Shown one piece after another: positions 26,203 through 34,623 of a stretch of DNA of 64,000 bases (positions are counted from its first letter, which is position 1; each line of letters starts with the position of its first letter). The DNA is taken from positions 1-64,000 of the forward strand of contig JARGPJ010000012.1 in NCBI GenBank assembly GCA_029212615.1, in the 5' to 3' direction. The notes beneath the pieces were generated by a model. That model worked only from the letters and a program-made list of their open reading frames with translations. It made no database searches and had not been told where the DNA came from. Source of the stretch: Verrucomicrobiales bacterium. Lineage in GTDB: Bacteria; Verrucomicrobiota; Verrucomicrobiia; Verrucomicrobiales; DEV007. A program made the position numbers and the translations under genes.

Positions 26203-27981
26203 ATGAGTTTCCCGAATCTCACCCCTCTGCATCCAGAACAGCAGCAACTCGCGCAAGAACTTGGTTCCGCCGTCAATTCTGACCAGGCCACCTGGCTTTC
26301 CGGCTTTTTTGCAGGAATCGGTTTCGCCGGTAAAGGCGGCGCCGTCGCTCCTGCCGCTGGACTCGCCGCCTCCGTTGAAAAGCAGTCCATGACAGTCCTC
26401 TACGGCTCAGAGTCGGGGAATGCTGAAAAGTCCGCCGGAGACATCAAGAAAGCCGCCGAGAAAGCGAACTTCAAAGTAAAAGTCGTGAACATGGCTGACG
26501 CCAAGGCTCCCGATCTCGCCAAAGCTGAAAATCTCCTCGTTATCGTCAGCACCTGGGGCGAAGGCGATCCACCCGACGGGGCGACCGCCTACTACGAAGC
26601 CTTCATGAGCGAGGCGATGCCACAGCTCCCGAATCTGAAGTTTTCCGTGTGCGCGCTCGGCGACACGAGTTACGAACACTTCTGCAAGATCGGAAAGGAC
26701 TTTGATGCCCGTCTCTCCGCTCTCGGCGGCGTGAGGGTCTACGATCGCGCCGATTGCGACGTCGATTACGAAGACACTTTTAGGAGTTGGCTCTCCGGCG
26801 CTCTCGGCTCTTTTCCCAAGGCCGAAACGGTTGCCTCTGTAGCCGCCACTTCAGCCAATTCCGCGGCCGCGGTTTACGACAAAAAGAACCCATACGAAGC
26901 CGAAATCCTCGAAAAGATCGTTCTCAACGGCACCGGTTCGAGTAAAGAAACTCTCCACGTCGAACTCTCGCTGGAAGGTTCCGGTTTACACTACGAACCC
27001 GGTGATTCGCTCGGAATCTATCCGGAGAACCGCGCCGCAGATGTGGAGGCCATTCTCAGCGCGACAGGTCTCACCGCGAACGCCAAACTCGGAGAGACGA
27101 CTCTCGCTGACGCCCTTCGCCTCGATTTCGACATCACGACGCTGAGTCCCGCGATCGCGATGAAGTACAACGAAATCGTTGGTGATAAAAAGCTCCGGAA
27201 AGTCCTCGATGAGAAAGACCGGACCGCGTTCAAAGAGTGGATCCATGGCCGTCAGTTGATCGATCTGCTGGAGACCTACCCTCATAAAAACTGGTCTGCA
27301 GAAACTTTCACCGGCATTCTTCGAAAGCTGAACCCGAGACTCTACTCGATCGCTTCGAGCCTGAAAAAGCACGAGAATGAGGTTCACCTCACGGTCGCAG
27401 CGGTCAGGTACGAAACGCATGGTCGGGAACGCGTCGGCGTTTGCTCCTGCTATCTGGCAGATGAGGTTGAAAGTGGTGACAAAGTTCGTGTCTTTTTTCA
27501 CTCAAACAAAAATTTCCGTCTTCCGGAAAACAACGAGGCTCCAGTCATCATGGTCGGTCCGGGAACGGGGATTGCCCCATTCCGCGCTTTCGTCGAAGAG
27601 CGTTCCGCCAGCGAAGCTACCGGGAAAAGCTGGCTTTTCTTCGGAGATCAGCACTTTTCCTACGACTTTCTCTATCAGCTCGAATGGCTCGACTACCTCG
27701 AAGACGGCGACCTTACTGAGCTGACAACCGCTTTCTCCCGCGACCAGAAAGAGAAGATCTACGTACAGCATCGACTGATCGAGAAGGGCCCGGAGGTCTG
27801 GAAATGGCTGGAAGAGGGTGCTTATTTTTACGTTTGCGGCGATGCCTCCCGCATGGCAAAAGACGTCCATCAAGCTCTCATCGACATTGCAGTGGAGCAG
27901 GGAGGAAAGTCTCCCGAAGAAGCAAAGGCATATGTTGATGCGCTCCGGAAGGAGAAGCGCTACCAGCGGGACGTTTACTGA
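26203..27981 (+). CDS. cysJ: Sulfite reductase flavoprotein (CysJ-type) alpha component
   Basis: NADPH-dependent diflavin reductase that feeds electrons to CysI. The 592 residues begin with the short CysJ leader (LTPLHPEQQQLAQELG, ATWLSGFFAGIG). A flavodoxin/FMN domain follows (about 65-205, LYGSESGNAEK and STWGEGDPPD), then an FAD-binding domain with RLYSIASS and GVCSCYLAD, and an NADPH domain (GPGTGIAPFRAF, YVCGDASRMAKDVH) ending RYQRDVY. All cofactor motifs are intact. cysH, cysD/N and cysG are not in this window. Confidence 0.95.
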   Translation: MSFPNLTPLHPEQQQLAQELGSAVNSDQATWLSGFFAGIGFAGKGGAVAPAAGLAASVEKQSMTVLYGSESGNAEKSAGDIKKAAEKANFKVKVVNMADAKAPDLAKAENLLVIVSTWGEGDPPDGATAYYEAFMSEAMPQLPNLKFSVCALGDTSYEHFCKIGKDFDARLSALGGVRVYDRADCDVDYEDTFRSWLSGALGSFPKAETVASVAATSANSAAAVYDKKNPYEAEILEKIVLNGTGSSKETLHVELSLEGSGLHYEPGDSLGIYPENRAADVEAILSATGLTANAKLGETTLADALRLDFDITTLSPAIAMKYNEIVGDKKLRKVLDEKDRTAFKEWIHGRQLIDLLETYPHKNWSAETFTGILRKLNPRLYSIASSLKKHENEVHLTVAAVRYETHGRERVGVCSCYLADEVESGDKVRVFFHSNKNFRLPENNEAPVIMVGPGTGIAPFRAFVEERSASEATGKSWLFFGDQHFSYDFLYQLEWLDYLEDGDLTELTTAFSRDQKEKIYVQHRLIEKGPEVWKWLEEGAYFYVCGDASRMAKDVHQALIDIAVEQGGKSPEEAKAYVDALRKEKRYQRDVY

Positions 27982-27994
27982 TTCTACCCTTCCT

Positions 27995-28061
27995 CCCCCC
28001 ACCGCCGAACAGGCGAGGAGGGGGCAAAGATGGTGACGCGGCCCGCTAACCCGACCGGGTT
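27995..28061. terminator. GC-rich inverted repeats between convergent cysJ and a sulfatase gene
   Basis: Two structures lie in the 101-base gap. One is an interrupted stem (CCCCC and CGCC on the left, GGCG and GGGGG on the right, 27995-28024). The other is a compact palindrome AACCCG-AC-CGGGTT at 28048-28061. Neither is followed by a T-run, so termination may be rho-like or inefficient. Confidence 0.3.
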
Positions 28062-28082
28062 GACCCACTGGTCCACCGCTGC

Positions 28083-29531
28083 TTAATCACGCTCAAAGAA
28101 CGCTCCGAACGGAGCGTAGTTGTGATAGGGCACTGATTTTTGCTTCCAGCTTTTGACTTCGCCATCGTAGCGCTGGCGCATTTTTTCCAGGTCGGATGTA
28201 TGCGCCGGATTCGCGACCTCATTGCGAAGCTCCAGTCCATCTTCGCGAATAAAGTAGAGTTCTTCAGCGGCTTCAAACGCCCCCTCGTCATAGGGCCAGT
28301 AGATATATTTCCAATCGGCCGTCACGACCCCGAAGCTGTGGACAGCCTCAGGCCCCCACACATTGATCAAGGGCAACTGCTCGTGCGTCGAGGCGGCGGG
28401 GTTATCATAGAGAGGCAGCAAACTCCTGCCGTCGATTCCTTTCGCGACTTCAAGACCGGCTAATTCCAACATCGTCGGATGAAAATCGACATTGCCGGTG
28501 AGCGCTTCACTCCTGAGTCCCCTGCCTGAGTTTTCATGTCCGGGAATATAGACGATCATCGGCGCGCGGGACGCCTCTTCATAGGGAAGAACCTTCGACC
28601 CGTAGCCGTGTGATCCACAGAGAAATCCATTATCAGAAGTAAAGATAATGACCGTGTCCCCCTCGACTCCCGCGTCAGCGATGGCTTCCCGAATCATACC
28701 GACGGCAACATCGACAGCATAAATCTGCTGGTGATAGGTCGCCATGACTTCGTCATAATTATCGGCGTAGCCCCACTCTTCAAAGCGTACGAACTGGCGT
28801 CCCTGACGACTCTGAAGTGAGAAGTGCCCGCCGTGCTCGCGGCCATAGTTTTCCGGCTTCCTGAACGTCTTCCCTTCGTATACTGAATCAAATTGAGGAT
28901 CCGGTGTCGCGGGTTGATGCGGTGCCTTAAAGCTGATCGAAAGACAAAAAGGCACCCTGTCTTCGGCCGCTTCTTTGATGAAGTCGCGACCGAAGGCACC
29001 GTAGGACAATGTCGAATGAGGATATTCATCCGCATAGTCAGCCATGCTTCTATTCTTCTTCGTCGCGTAGTTCGTCTGTCCGGGCCCCGCCCCCCACCAG
29101 TCAAAATCACTTTCAGGAAGCGATCCTTTACCTTCGGGTTCATTCGCGACATCGATCCCGATCTTGCCAGCGATGGCAGTTCGGTATCCAGCCTCCCGAA
29201 GGAGCACGGGGTAACTCTTATTCCACTTTCTCCGGAGAAGGTGGCCGTGAGTGAAGTTACACCCATTCCGATACTCAAACAGGCCCGTGAAAATATTCGC
29301 ACGACTCGCCATGCAAATCGCAGTCGTGTTGTAGTGCCTGTCAAAAGTCACTCCATCCTCAGCAAGCTGATCAATATTCGGCGTCTGAACATCTTCGTTC
29401 CCGTAACAGCCAAGTGAATAGGTCGTCTGATCATCCGTGAGCAGAAACACGATATTGGGACGTGTCTCGTCAGCTTGACTGAGAGCGAAGGTGAACGCCA
29501 CGGCAAGGATTGTTGAAGTGAGTCTGGTCAT
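28083..29531 (-). CDS. Sulfatase (formylglycine-dependent), periplasmic
   Basis: Alkaline-phosphatase-fold sulfatase of 482 residues with a signal peptide (MTRLTSTILAVAFTFALSQA). The metal-binding N-terminus is NIVFLLTDDQT, and the formylglycine motif is canonical: Cys73 in CMASRANIFTG (CxASR). Later metal/sulfate residues appear in FTSDNGFLCGSHG. The substrate is probably a sulfated polysaccharide or glycan, as for most such enzymes in Verrucomicrobia, but the sequence does not say which. It is divergent from a Fur-family regulator gene. Anaerobic or aerobic formylglycine-generating enzymes are not in this window. Confidence 0.93.
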   Translation of the reverse strand: MTRLTSTILAVAFTFALSQADETRPNIVFLLTDDQTTYSLGCYGNEDVQTPNIDQLAEDGVTFDRHYNTTAICMASRANIFTGLFEYRNGCNFTHGHLLRRKWNKSYPVLLREAGYRTAIAGKIGIDVANEPEGKGSLPESDFDWWGAGPGQTNYATKKNRSMADYADEYPHSTLSYGAFGRDFIKEAAEDRVPFCLSISFKAPHQPATPDPQFDSVYEGKTFRKPENYGREHGGHFSLQSRQGRQFVRFEEWGYADNYDEVMATYHQQIYAVDVAVGMIREAIADAGVEGDTVIIFTSDNGFLCGSHGYGSKVLPYEEASRAPMIVYIPGHENSGRGLRSEALTGNVDFHPTMLELAGLEVAKGIDGRSLLPLYDNPAASTHEQLPLINVWGPEAVHSFGVVTADWKYIYWPYDEGAFEAAEELYFIREDGLELRNEVANPAHTSDLEKMRQRYDGEVKSWKQKSVPYHNYAPFGAFFERD

Positions 29532-29546
29532 TTTGGTAGAATTCTA

Positions 29547-29575
29547 TTTATATCAAGGTCGATGCGTCCGGGCAA
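29547..29575 (-). promoter_or_regulatory. Candidate promoter of the sulfatase gene
   Basis: Reading the minus strand, TTGCCC (29575-29570), a 17-base spacer, then TATAAA (29552-29547). The -10 matches consensus at 5 of 6 bases. The predicted transcription start lies only about 9-10 bases before the ATG at 29531, giving an unusually short leader. Confidence 0.45.
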
Positions 29576-29634
29576 TCACGGGAATGTGGCTGATTGCGGC
29601 ACGCAAAAAACTGTTATATCCTGTCTTTCTCAAC

Positions 29635-30075
29635 ATGGGACATTCTCACCACATTCCTGATCTAGACTCTCTTCTCGACCAGTGCTCCGACGCCGGTCTC
29701 AGGAAAACGAGTGCCCTCAAGGCCTGCCTCGAGGTTTTCCTCAAAGCCGGACAACCACTTACGCTCCAGGAGATTGGAACGAGTCCCTTCCTCGGTATTT
29801 CGTGCGATCCAGCGACGATCTATCGACTGGTAACCCGACTTGAAGAGAAGAGAATCGTCCGCCGTATCGGTTTTCACAGTCGGGCAGCCCACTACTGCCT
29901 CCGTGAGAGCAACCACCAGGACTACCTCATTTGCCGCGACTGCGGTTCCGTTGAAGTCCTCAACATCGCCTGCCCCGTTGAGCATCTCGAAAAGGAGATT
30001 TCAAAAACAAGCGGATATTCCGACCTTGAGCACGAGCTCGAATTTTTCGGTCGCTGTGCGGGCTGCCAAAACTAA
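29635..30075 (+). CDS. Fur family transcriptional regulator
   Basis: A 146-residue metal-responsive repressor. The winged helix covers about residues 10-85 (RKTSALKACLEVFLKAGQPLTLQEI). The dimerisation part has the structural zinc cysteines in two pairs, CRDC (HQDYLICRDCGSVEVL) and CAGC at the C-terminus. Whether it is Fur, Zur or PerR is not decidable from these motifs. The closely placed Cys pairs are common to all. The ATG at 29635 is the first with family similarity; the frame is open further upstream. It is divergent from the sulfatase gene. Confidence 0.88.
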   Translation: MGHSHHIPDLDSLLDQCSDAGLRKTSALKACLEVFLKAGQPLTLQEIGTSPFLGISCDPATIYRLVTRLEEKRIVRRIGFHSRAAHYCLRESNHQDYLICRDCGSVEVLNIACPVEHLEKEISKTSGYSDLEHELEFFGRCAGCQN

Positions 30076-30154
30076 ACCCGGCGACCATTCTACCCCGTAA
30101 TTTCGCAGAGCTGAGAAAACCTTTCCACTTCTGCCGGTAAAAGGGAGTTTATAG

Positions 30155-30182
30155 TTGTTCGACTAAGCAGCTTTGATATAGT
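30155..30182 (+). promoter_or_regulatory. Candidate promoter for the 30222-30629 gene
   Basis: TTGTTC (30155-30160), a 16-base spacer and TATAGT (30177-30182). The -10 matches 5 of 6 bases, the -35 only 3 of 6. The leader to the ATG would be about 33 bases. Confidence 0.35.
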
Positions 30183-30221
30183 TCGCAGAACCGTTTCTCA
30201 GTCCTGCGAAACACGACCCGA

Positions 30222-30629
30222 ATGCTCATGAAACTTTCTCCCAACCGCCTTATTTTAATCGTTGGAGCTTTCGTTCTCGCCCTCATGGCAGTTGACGGTC
30301 TGGTTCAACTCAACAAGGCGGGAATGGCAGAGTTCGGCTACGGGGAGAGCGCCTGGGTTGCCGCTGACAGTGCCGCCGCCATTTTCATGATCGGCCTCAT
30401 CGCCGGGATGGTTCTCGGCATCGCTATCTTTTTCTTTCATCTCGTGCTTCGGGAAAGGAAGCTCTCTGAAGAACCGGACGAACTGACCGCGCTTTTTGCT
30501 GAGCTCGAACAGGACGAAGCGGAGGAGAACGCTTTCTTCGCAGACGAGACCGCCCAAACCGAGGAAAAGAGCGAAGCACTCGATCCCTGGGAGCGCCCTG
30601 CCGACTGGTGGATGCGCGAAGAGGACTGA
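30222..30629 (+). CDS. Small two-TM membrane protein with acidic C-terminal tail
   Basis: A 135-residue protein of unknown function. Two hydrophobic helices (about 9-28 and 50-74) are followed by an acidic, Glu-rich tail (about 78-122, LTALFAELEQDEAEE) and a Trp-rich end (WERPADWWMREED). The charge pattern suggests that the tail is cytoplasmic. No enzyme motif is visible. It starts at an ATG at 30222, or at 30228 if the second Met is used. Its 3' end lies 53 bases from the convergent xerD. Confidence 0.65.
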   Translation: MLMKLSPNRLILIVGAFVLALMAVDGLVQLNKAGMAEFGYGESAWVAADSAAAIFMIGLIAGMVLGIAIFFFHLVLRERKLSEEPDELTALFAELEQDEAEENAFFADETAQTEEKSEALDPWERPADWWMREED

Positions 30630-30682
30630 GAGCCAGAGAACAGCCGGAAGCCCGGTTATTTACCTCAGGTTTTTCCCCTGAT

Positions 30683-31576
30683 TCATCCGCGCGGGTGAAA
30701 TTTTCGGTGGACGTCACGCAAGTGTTTCTGATCCACATGAGTGTAGATCTGCGTCGTCGCAATATCGGCATGGCCCAGCAATTCCTGAATAACCCTGAGA
30801 TCTGCCCCGTTTCCAAGAAGGTGAGTTGCAAATGAATGCCTCAGGAGATGGGGATAAACATTCTTGTCAATTCCAGCCAGCTTTGCGCGCGTCTTCACGA
30901 TCTGCCAGATACGTGTCGTCGTGAGCTGCTTTCCCCATTTTGAAAGAAAGATCTCGCTGCCGGTGTGCGGTCGAACAAGCCGGGGACGTTCGATCGCCAG
31001 ATAACTTTCGAGCGCCTTGAGTGCCGCCGAACCGACTGGAATGAGCCGTGTCTTGTTTCCTTTCCCTGTGACTCTAATGGCCCGCTCCTCCGCATAAAAT
31101 GCTTCGAGGCGCGCCCCTGTTAACTCTGAGACCCGGAGCCCGCTGGCATATAGAAGTTCAAGAATCGCACGATCCCTCTTCCCCAGAAGCTGAGAGTCAT
31201 CAACAGACTCAAGCAACTTCGCCACGGTCTGTTCATTCAGGGTATCGGGGAGGTATTTCGCCAGTTTGGGGGAATCAACCTTCTCCGCAAGATCAGCGGG
31301 GATTTCTCCTTTGGCGGCCAAATGACGGAAGAAAATCTTAATCGCGATAAGATTCACTCGCAGTGTCGCAGCAGTGACCTCATCTTCGAGTCTCCGGTGC
31401 GCGAGATAGGAAGTGAGATGATCCAGGGTCACCTCTCTTACTTCCCCCACCTCGTGAGTAGCAGAGACCCAGCCGGCAAATTGCTCGAGCCCTCGCCTTA
31501 CTGAGAGCTGGTAGTTTTCAGACAAGCCTTTCTCAACAGCGAGAAACCGAATGAAGCGGTCTATTTCACGCTCCAT
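30683..31576 (-). CDS. xerD: Tyrosine recombinase XerD-like
   Basis: Site-specific recombinase of the XerC/XerD type for resolving chromosome dimers at dif. The 297 residues contain the SAM-like N-terminal core-binding domain (1-90) and the catalytic domain with all family residues. These are Arg in ASGLRVSELTG, Lys in TGKGNKTR, the HLLRHSFATH box (His-x2-Arg), His in LLGHADI, and the nucleophile Tyr in TQIYTHVD near the C-terminus. AGGAG lies 5 bases before the ATG at 31576; a GTG at 31582 is less well placed. It is not beside an integrated element, so the housekeeping role is more likely than mobile integration. Confidence 0.9.
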   Translation of the reverse strand: MEREIDRFIRFLAVEKGLSENYQLSVRRGLEQFAGWVSATHEVGEVREVTLDHLTSYLAHRRLEDEVTAATLRVNLIAIKIFFRHLAAKGEIPADLAEKVDSPKLAKYLPDTLNEQTVAKLLESVDDSQLLGKRDRAILELLYASGLRVSELTGARLEAFYAEERAIRVTGKGNKTRLIPVGSAALKALESYLAIERPRLVRPHTGSEIFLSKWGKQLTTTRIWQIVKTRAKLAGIDKNVYPHLLRHSFATHLLGNGADLRVIQELLGHADIATTQIYTHVDQKHLRDVHRKFHPRG

Positions 31577-31584
31577 TCCCACTC

Positions 31585-34371
31585 CTATCGAAACCAGCCT
31601 TCCGTTACGTAATCCGTGATCTCGATATGCTTCACGCCGTGAGCAAATGCCTTCTGCTCTACCGTCAGGATAACCGCGAGCGGTTCGTCATTCAGTCCAA
31701 CCACCTTCTCCAGTTCCGCCGCGAGCCCGCTGTCCTTCTTAACAAAAGCGTATTCAGAGAACTCGCTCAGATCCCCGTATGGAGGATTGATCTGGTAGAC
31801 GTAAAAATCATCGAGATTGGTAAACCCGTCGCGATCACTTCCGTAGTAGTCAGAGACTCTCTCAATCACGAGACGAAAGGTATGAGGGCTCGCAATCGCC
31901 CCTTTTTGAAATTCAACGAAATGCTGATCCTGAAACTCGGAATAGATCTCCCAGTCGACCTTCAGATTTCCATCCTCCTCACGAATAATCACCGGATATC
32001 CCTGATCCACATCGCTCGTGGAAACGAGATAGACCCAATAAGGGCCGCCGAGGGAAACATCCTGCTCCATTTGAAAAAGCTGAAGGGAAAATCGGTCAAT
32101 TGCCGTGAGAGGCCACTTTTTGTAGTAATCTTCAATCGCCGGTCGCAGGCTCTCACCCTGATAGATATACGGGACGCGCGACTCCCAGTTGGGCGCCCTG
32201 AGAAAAGCGTCGAGCAGATCATGGGTCTTTCCAAGCGGCGCGTCGTCCGGGCCTGGTGCCGGGAATGACGCCGGGGGGTTGTAGTTTGAAACAGGAGTGG
32301 AAGCAGGACCGGAAGTTGCAGCCTCAGCCACTGAGGCAACTTCATCGACAGCGGCTGTAGCAGCTCCAGTCAAACCTTCGATAGTCGCATCGAGACTGTC
32401 CATCGGAATCGGTGCTTCACTTCCGCCAATCACATTCATTGATGAAGAATTGGTTTCAGCCCCACTCGTGCCGTTCACGATCTGCTGCACCCGCTCGTCG
32501 AAAGAGAGCGCAGGAGCCTCAGCTTGCGCCGGAGCACCCGTGATTGGCGGATCTATCGTCGCAGGCGCAGCACTATCAGAAATACGAACAGGCTCAGAAG
32601 TGTCCCCGGGAAGCGTGGTCGTGCTGCGGGAAATACCCTCCGGATTCTCCCCCACTCGATCCTGGGCGACCGGGTCGATGACGGCAGGAGCGTCAGAGAT
32701 TGACGGCTCTCCCCCTGTCGGAGGCGACATCGGAGCCGCAGGAATCTCCCGCACGGTTGGGGGCGGGGTAATCTCCTCTTCGTCCGTTGCAAACTGTGGA
32801 TTGAAACCTCCGAGAGCGTTTACCACAACCAAAACCATGACAATTGAAATGACGGCTACTCCGCCGATCATTGACAGCATTACGACCGTCGTCAGCTTCT
32901 TCTTCCCGGCCCGGGGTTCTTCGTCCACGCCGAAGAGCTCATCGAAAGATTGAGATTCTTCTTCGGCCGGCGGCGGCACGGCGGCGGGAACGGCCTCCCG
33001 CTGCGGGCTGCCAAACATCTCTGCCAACTCATCACTCTGCGCCGGCAAATTTTCATTCGCGGAAGGGGGTTGGTATTCCTGCAGATTCTCCGGCACCTGC
33101 TCTGAGAGAAGATTCTCGAAAGATCCGCCGCTCAAGGGTTCTTCCGTGACCTCCTCTACCGGCGGCGCAATAAAGTCATTGTGCCCACCCGGTTCAGCTG
33201 CCGGGTGGATCATTTGCTGCTCCGCCGGGTGGATCATTTGCTGCTCCGCCGGCTGAATTACTTCTTCGCGAAGTGGCGCCGCCTGCTCCTGAACAAATTC
33301 ATGTTCCGGAATTAAAACCGGAGCAACGGAATCCTCAACAATCGGTTCTTCATCGTGAAAACCCTCTGACTCGGGCGGCATGGCTTCCCCGAGATCGATG
33401 GGCGCTTCCGACTCTCCCAGTTCGTCCATGGAAATACCGGGAGCCGACATATCAAGGTCAGCGAGATCCGGAATCACGGGCTCCGTCAATTGAGGAGGCA
33501 TCTCCTGAGCTGCGGGAATCGCTTCTTCTTCATAGGAAAGCTCCGGAACGTCGACCGTTTCTCCGCTCATCCCGGATGAGGGAACGGGAGCTGAAGCCGG
33601 AACAATGAAATCGCCGGGCGTCATCTGCTCTGCAGCTTCACCCGGTTTCGGCAGCTGCAGTTTTGTCGGCGCGCCGGCCCCTGCAGTCGAAGCGATGAAG
33701 GAATCAAAGCTATTCAGCGAGTTGTCCTCTCCCCGGTCGACGTCGAGCCGGGGCAGCGTCATTTCGGAGGCAATCGGCTCGGGCGAGCTCTGCAGGGCTG
33801 GATTAATCTGAATCGGCTGCGTCTTTTCCAGAGGTGGTGCCGGAATCGGTGCCTCCATCATCGGATCTGAGACGGGCTGTGAAAGAATGGTCTCCTCAAC
33901 GATCGGCTCCTGCTCTTCCACGACAGGCGTTTCAAGAGGGGAAACCGGAGGAGGCTCAACGACCGGAGCCTCTGGAGCAGGGACTACCGGAGCCTCTGGA
34001 GGCGGAAGAACCGGAGTCATCGGTTGCGTGATCGCCTCGGGGCGCTCCTCATGTGATTCTGTCGCCACCGGACCCTGAACCGGACCCACATGTTGCGGGG
34101 CTGCAGTCCGCTGGGTGGGCTGTGGACGTGGAGGCGCATCTGCCACCGCAGTCGCCGTGTGAGAGGGCGAAGAGGGCTGGGCCGCAACACGGCGTCCCGT
34201 CGAAGCCGTCGCTTTCGTACGAGGCGGCTCGTCATCTACAATGCAATCCAAATCCGTTGGTGCAGTGATCTTGCGACCGCATTTAGGGCAGGGCGCAGAA
34301 ATACCGGCAAGATGAGTTGGCACTCTGAGCTTTGCCTCACAATTAGAGCAGGTGAACTTAATTTTCTTCAC
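31585..34371 (-). CDS. Zinc-ribbon, Pro/Glu-rich, single-TM protein with conserved C-terminal domain
   Basis: A 928-residue protein I do not recognise as any characterised family. Its parts in order are an N-terminal MJ0042-like zinc ribbon (CSNC-x19-CPKC, residues 8-33), about 450 residues of Pro/Glu/Ala-rich low-complexity sequence, and one TM helix (about 493-518, VVMLSMIGGVAVISIVMVL) preceded by Lys/Arg. Another 180 disordered Pro-rich residues and a folded C-terminal domain (about 705-928) rich in Tyr/Trp/Asp follow. The topology suggests that the ribbon lies in the cytoplasm and the C-domain outside. The start is a GTG with AGAGG 9 bases upstream. It lies 8 bases upstream of the xerD start. 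Confidence 0.7.
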   Translation of the reverse strand: MKKIKFTCSNCEAKLRVPTHLAGISAPCPKCGRKITAPTDLDCIVDDEPPRTKATASTGRRVAAQPSSPSHTATAVADAPPRPQPTQRTAAPQHVGPVQGPVATESHEERPEAITQPMTPVLPPPEAPVVPAPEAPVVEPPPVSPLETPVVEEQEPIVEETILSQPVSDPMMEAPIPAPPLEKTQPIQINPALQSSPEPIASEMTLPRLDVDRGEDNSLNSFDSFIASTAGAGAPTKLQLPKPGEAAEQMTPGDFIVPASAPVPSSGMSGETVDVPELSYEEEAIPAAQEMPPQLTEPVIPDLADLDMSAPGISMDELGESEAPIDLGEAMPPESEGFHDEEPIVEDSVAPVLIPEHEFVQEQAAPLREEVIQPAEQQMIHPAEQQMIHPAAEPGGHNDFIAPPVEEVTEEPLSGGSFENLLSEQVPENLQEYQPPSANENLPAQSDELAEMFGSPQREAVPAAVPPPAEEESQSFDELFGVDEEPRAGKKKLTTVVMLSMIGGVAVISIVMVLVVVNALGGFNPQFATDEEEITPPPTVREIPAAPMSPPTGGEPSISDAPAVIDPVAQDRVGENPEGISRSTTTLPGDTSEPVRISDSAAPATIDPPITGAPAQAEAPALSFDERVQQIVNGTSGAETNSSSMNVIGGSEAPIPMDSLDATIEGLTGAATAAVDEVASVAEAATSGPASTPVSNYNPPASFPAPGPDDAPLGKTHDLLDAFLRAPNWESRVPYIYQGESLRPAIEDYYKKWPLTAIDRFSLQLFQMEQDVSLGGPYWVYLVSTSDVDQGYPVIIREEDGNLKVDWEIYSEFQDQHFVEFQKGAIASPHTFRLVIERVSDYYGSDRDGFTNLDDFYVYQINPPYGDLSEFSEYAFVKKDSGLAAELEKVVGLNDEPLAVILTVEQKAFAHGVKHIEITDYVTEGWFR
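33201..33248. repeat. Two exact tandem copies of a 24-bp repeat
   Basis: The 24 bases at 33201-33224 recur without change at 33225-33248, followed by a degenerate third copy. They lie in frame inside the Pro/Glu-rich part of the zinc-ribbon protein and encode repeats of an eight-residue unit (IHPAEQQM). Exact identity suggests a recent duplication and possible length variation. Confidence 0.85.
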
Positions 34372-34623
34372 AATGTATCGCCTCTTTCGGTTAGTTACGT
34401 CACCCGCCGTTCTAAAAGCTGCACGTCATCCCCTTTCACGGGTGAAGAGAGTAACTGCTTAGGGACAATTAGCGGAGCAGGGGTGGCCTTGGGATACAAA
34501 ACCGCTGAAATCTTACTCATGATACGCATATTTGCAAACTTTTGTTAAGAAAGTTTTAAAATAAGGGCATATTTACTCTCAATAATGAGAAAATACTCTG
34601 TTGGCGGCAATGTATTTTAAAAA

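Noticed and set aside
30683..31576. Integrase of a mobile element
   Set aside because: The recombinase has XerD length and motifs, with no attachment repeats, phage genes or composition change around it.
33201..33248. CRISPR-like repeat
   Set aside because: The copies are directly adjacent without spacers and are in frame within a coding sequence.
31585..34371. TonB- or FHA-like protein
   Set aside because: Pro/Glu-rich stretches suggest TonB at first, but there is a Cys4 ribbon at the N-terminus, a mid-protein TM and no TonB C-terminal box or FHA motif.
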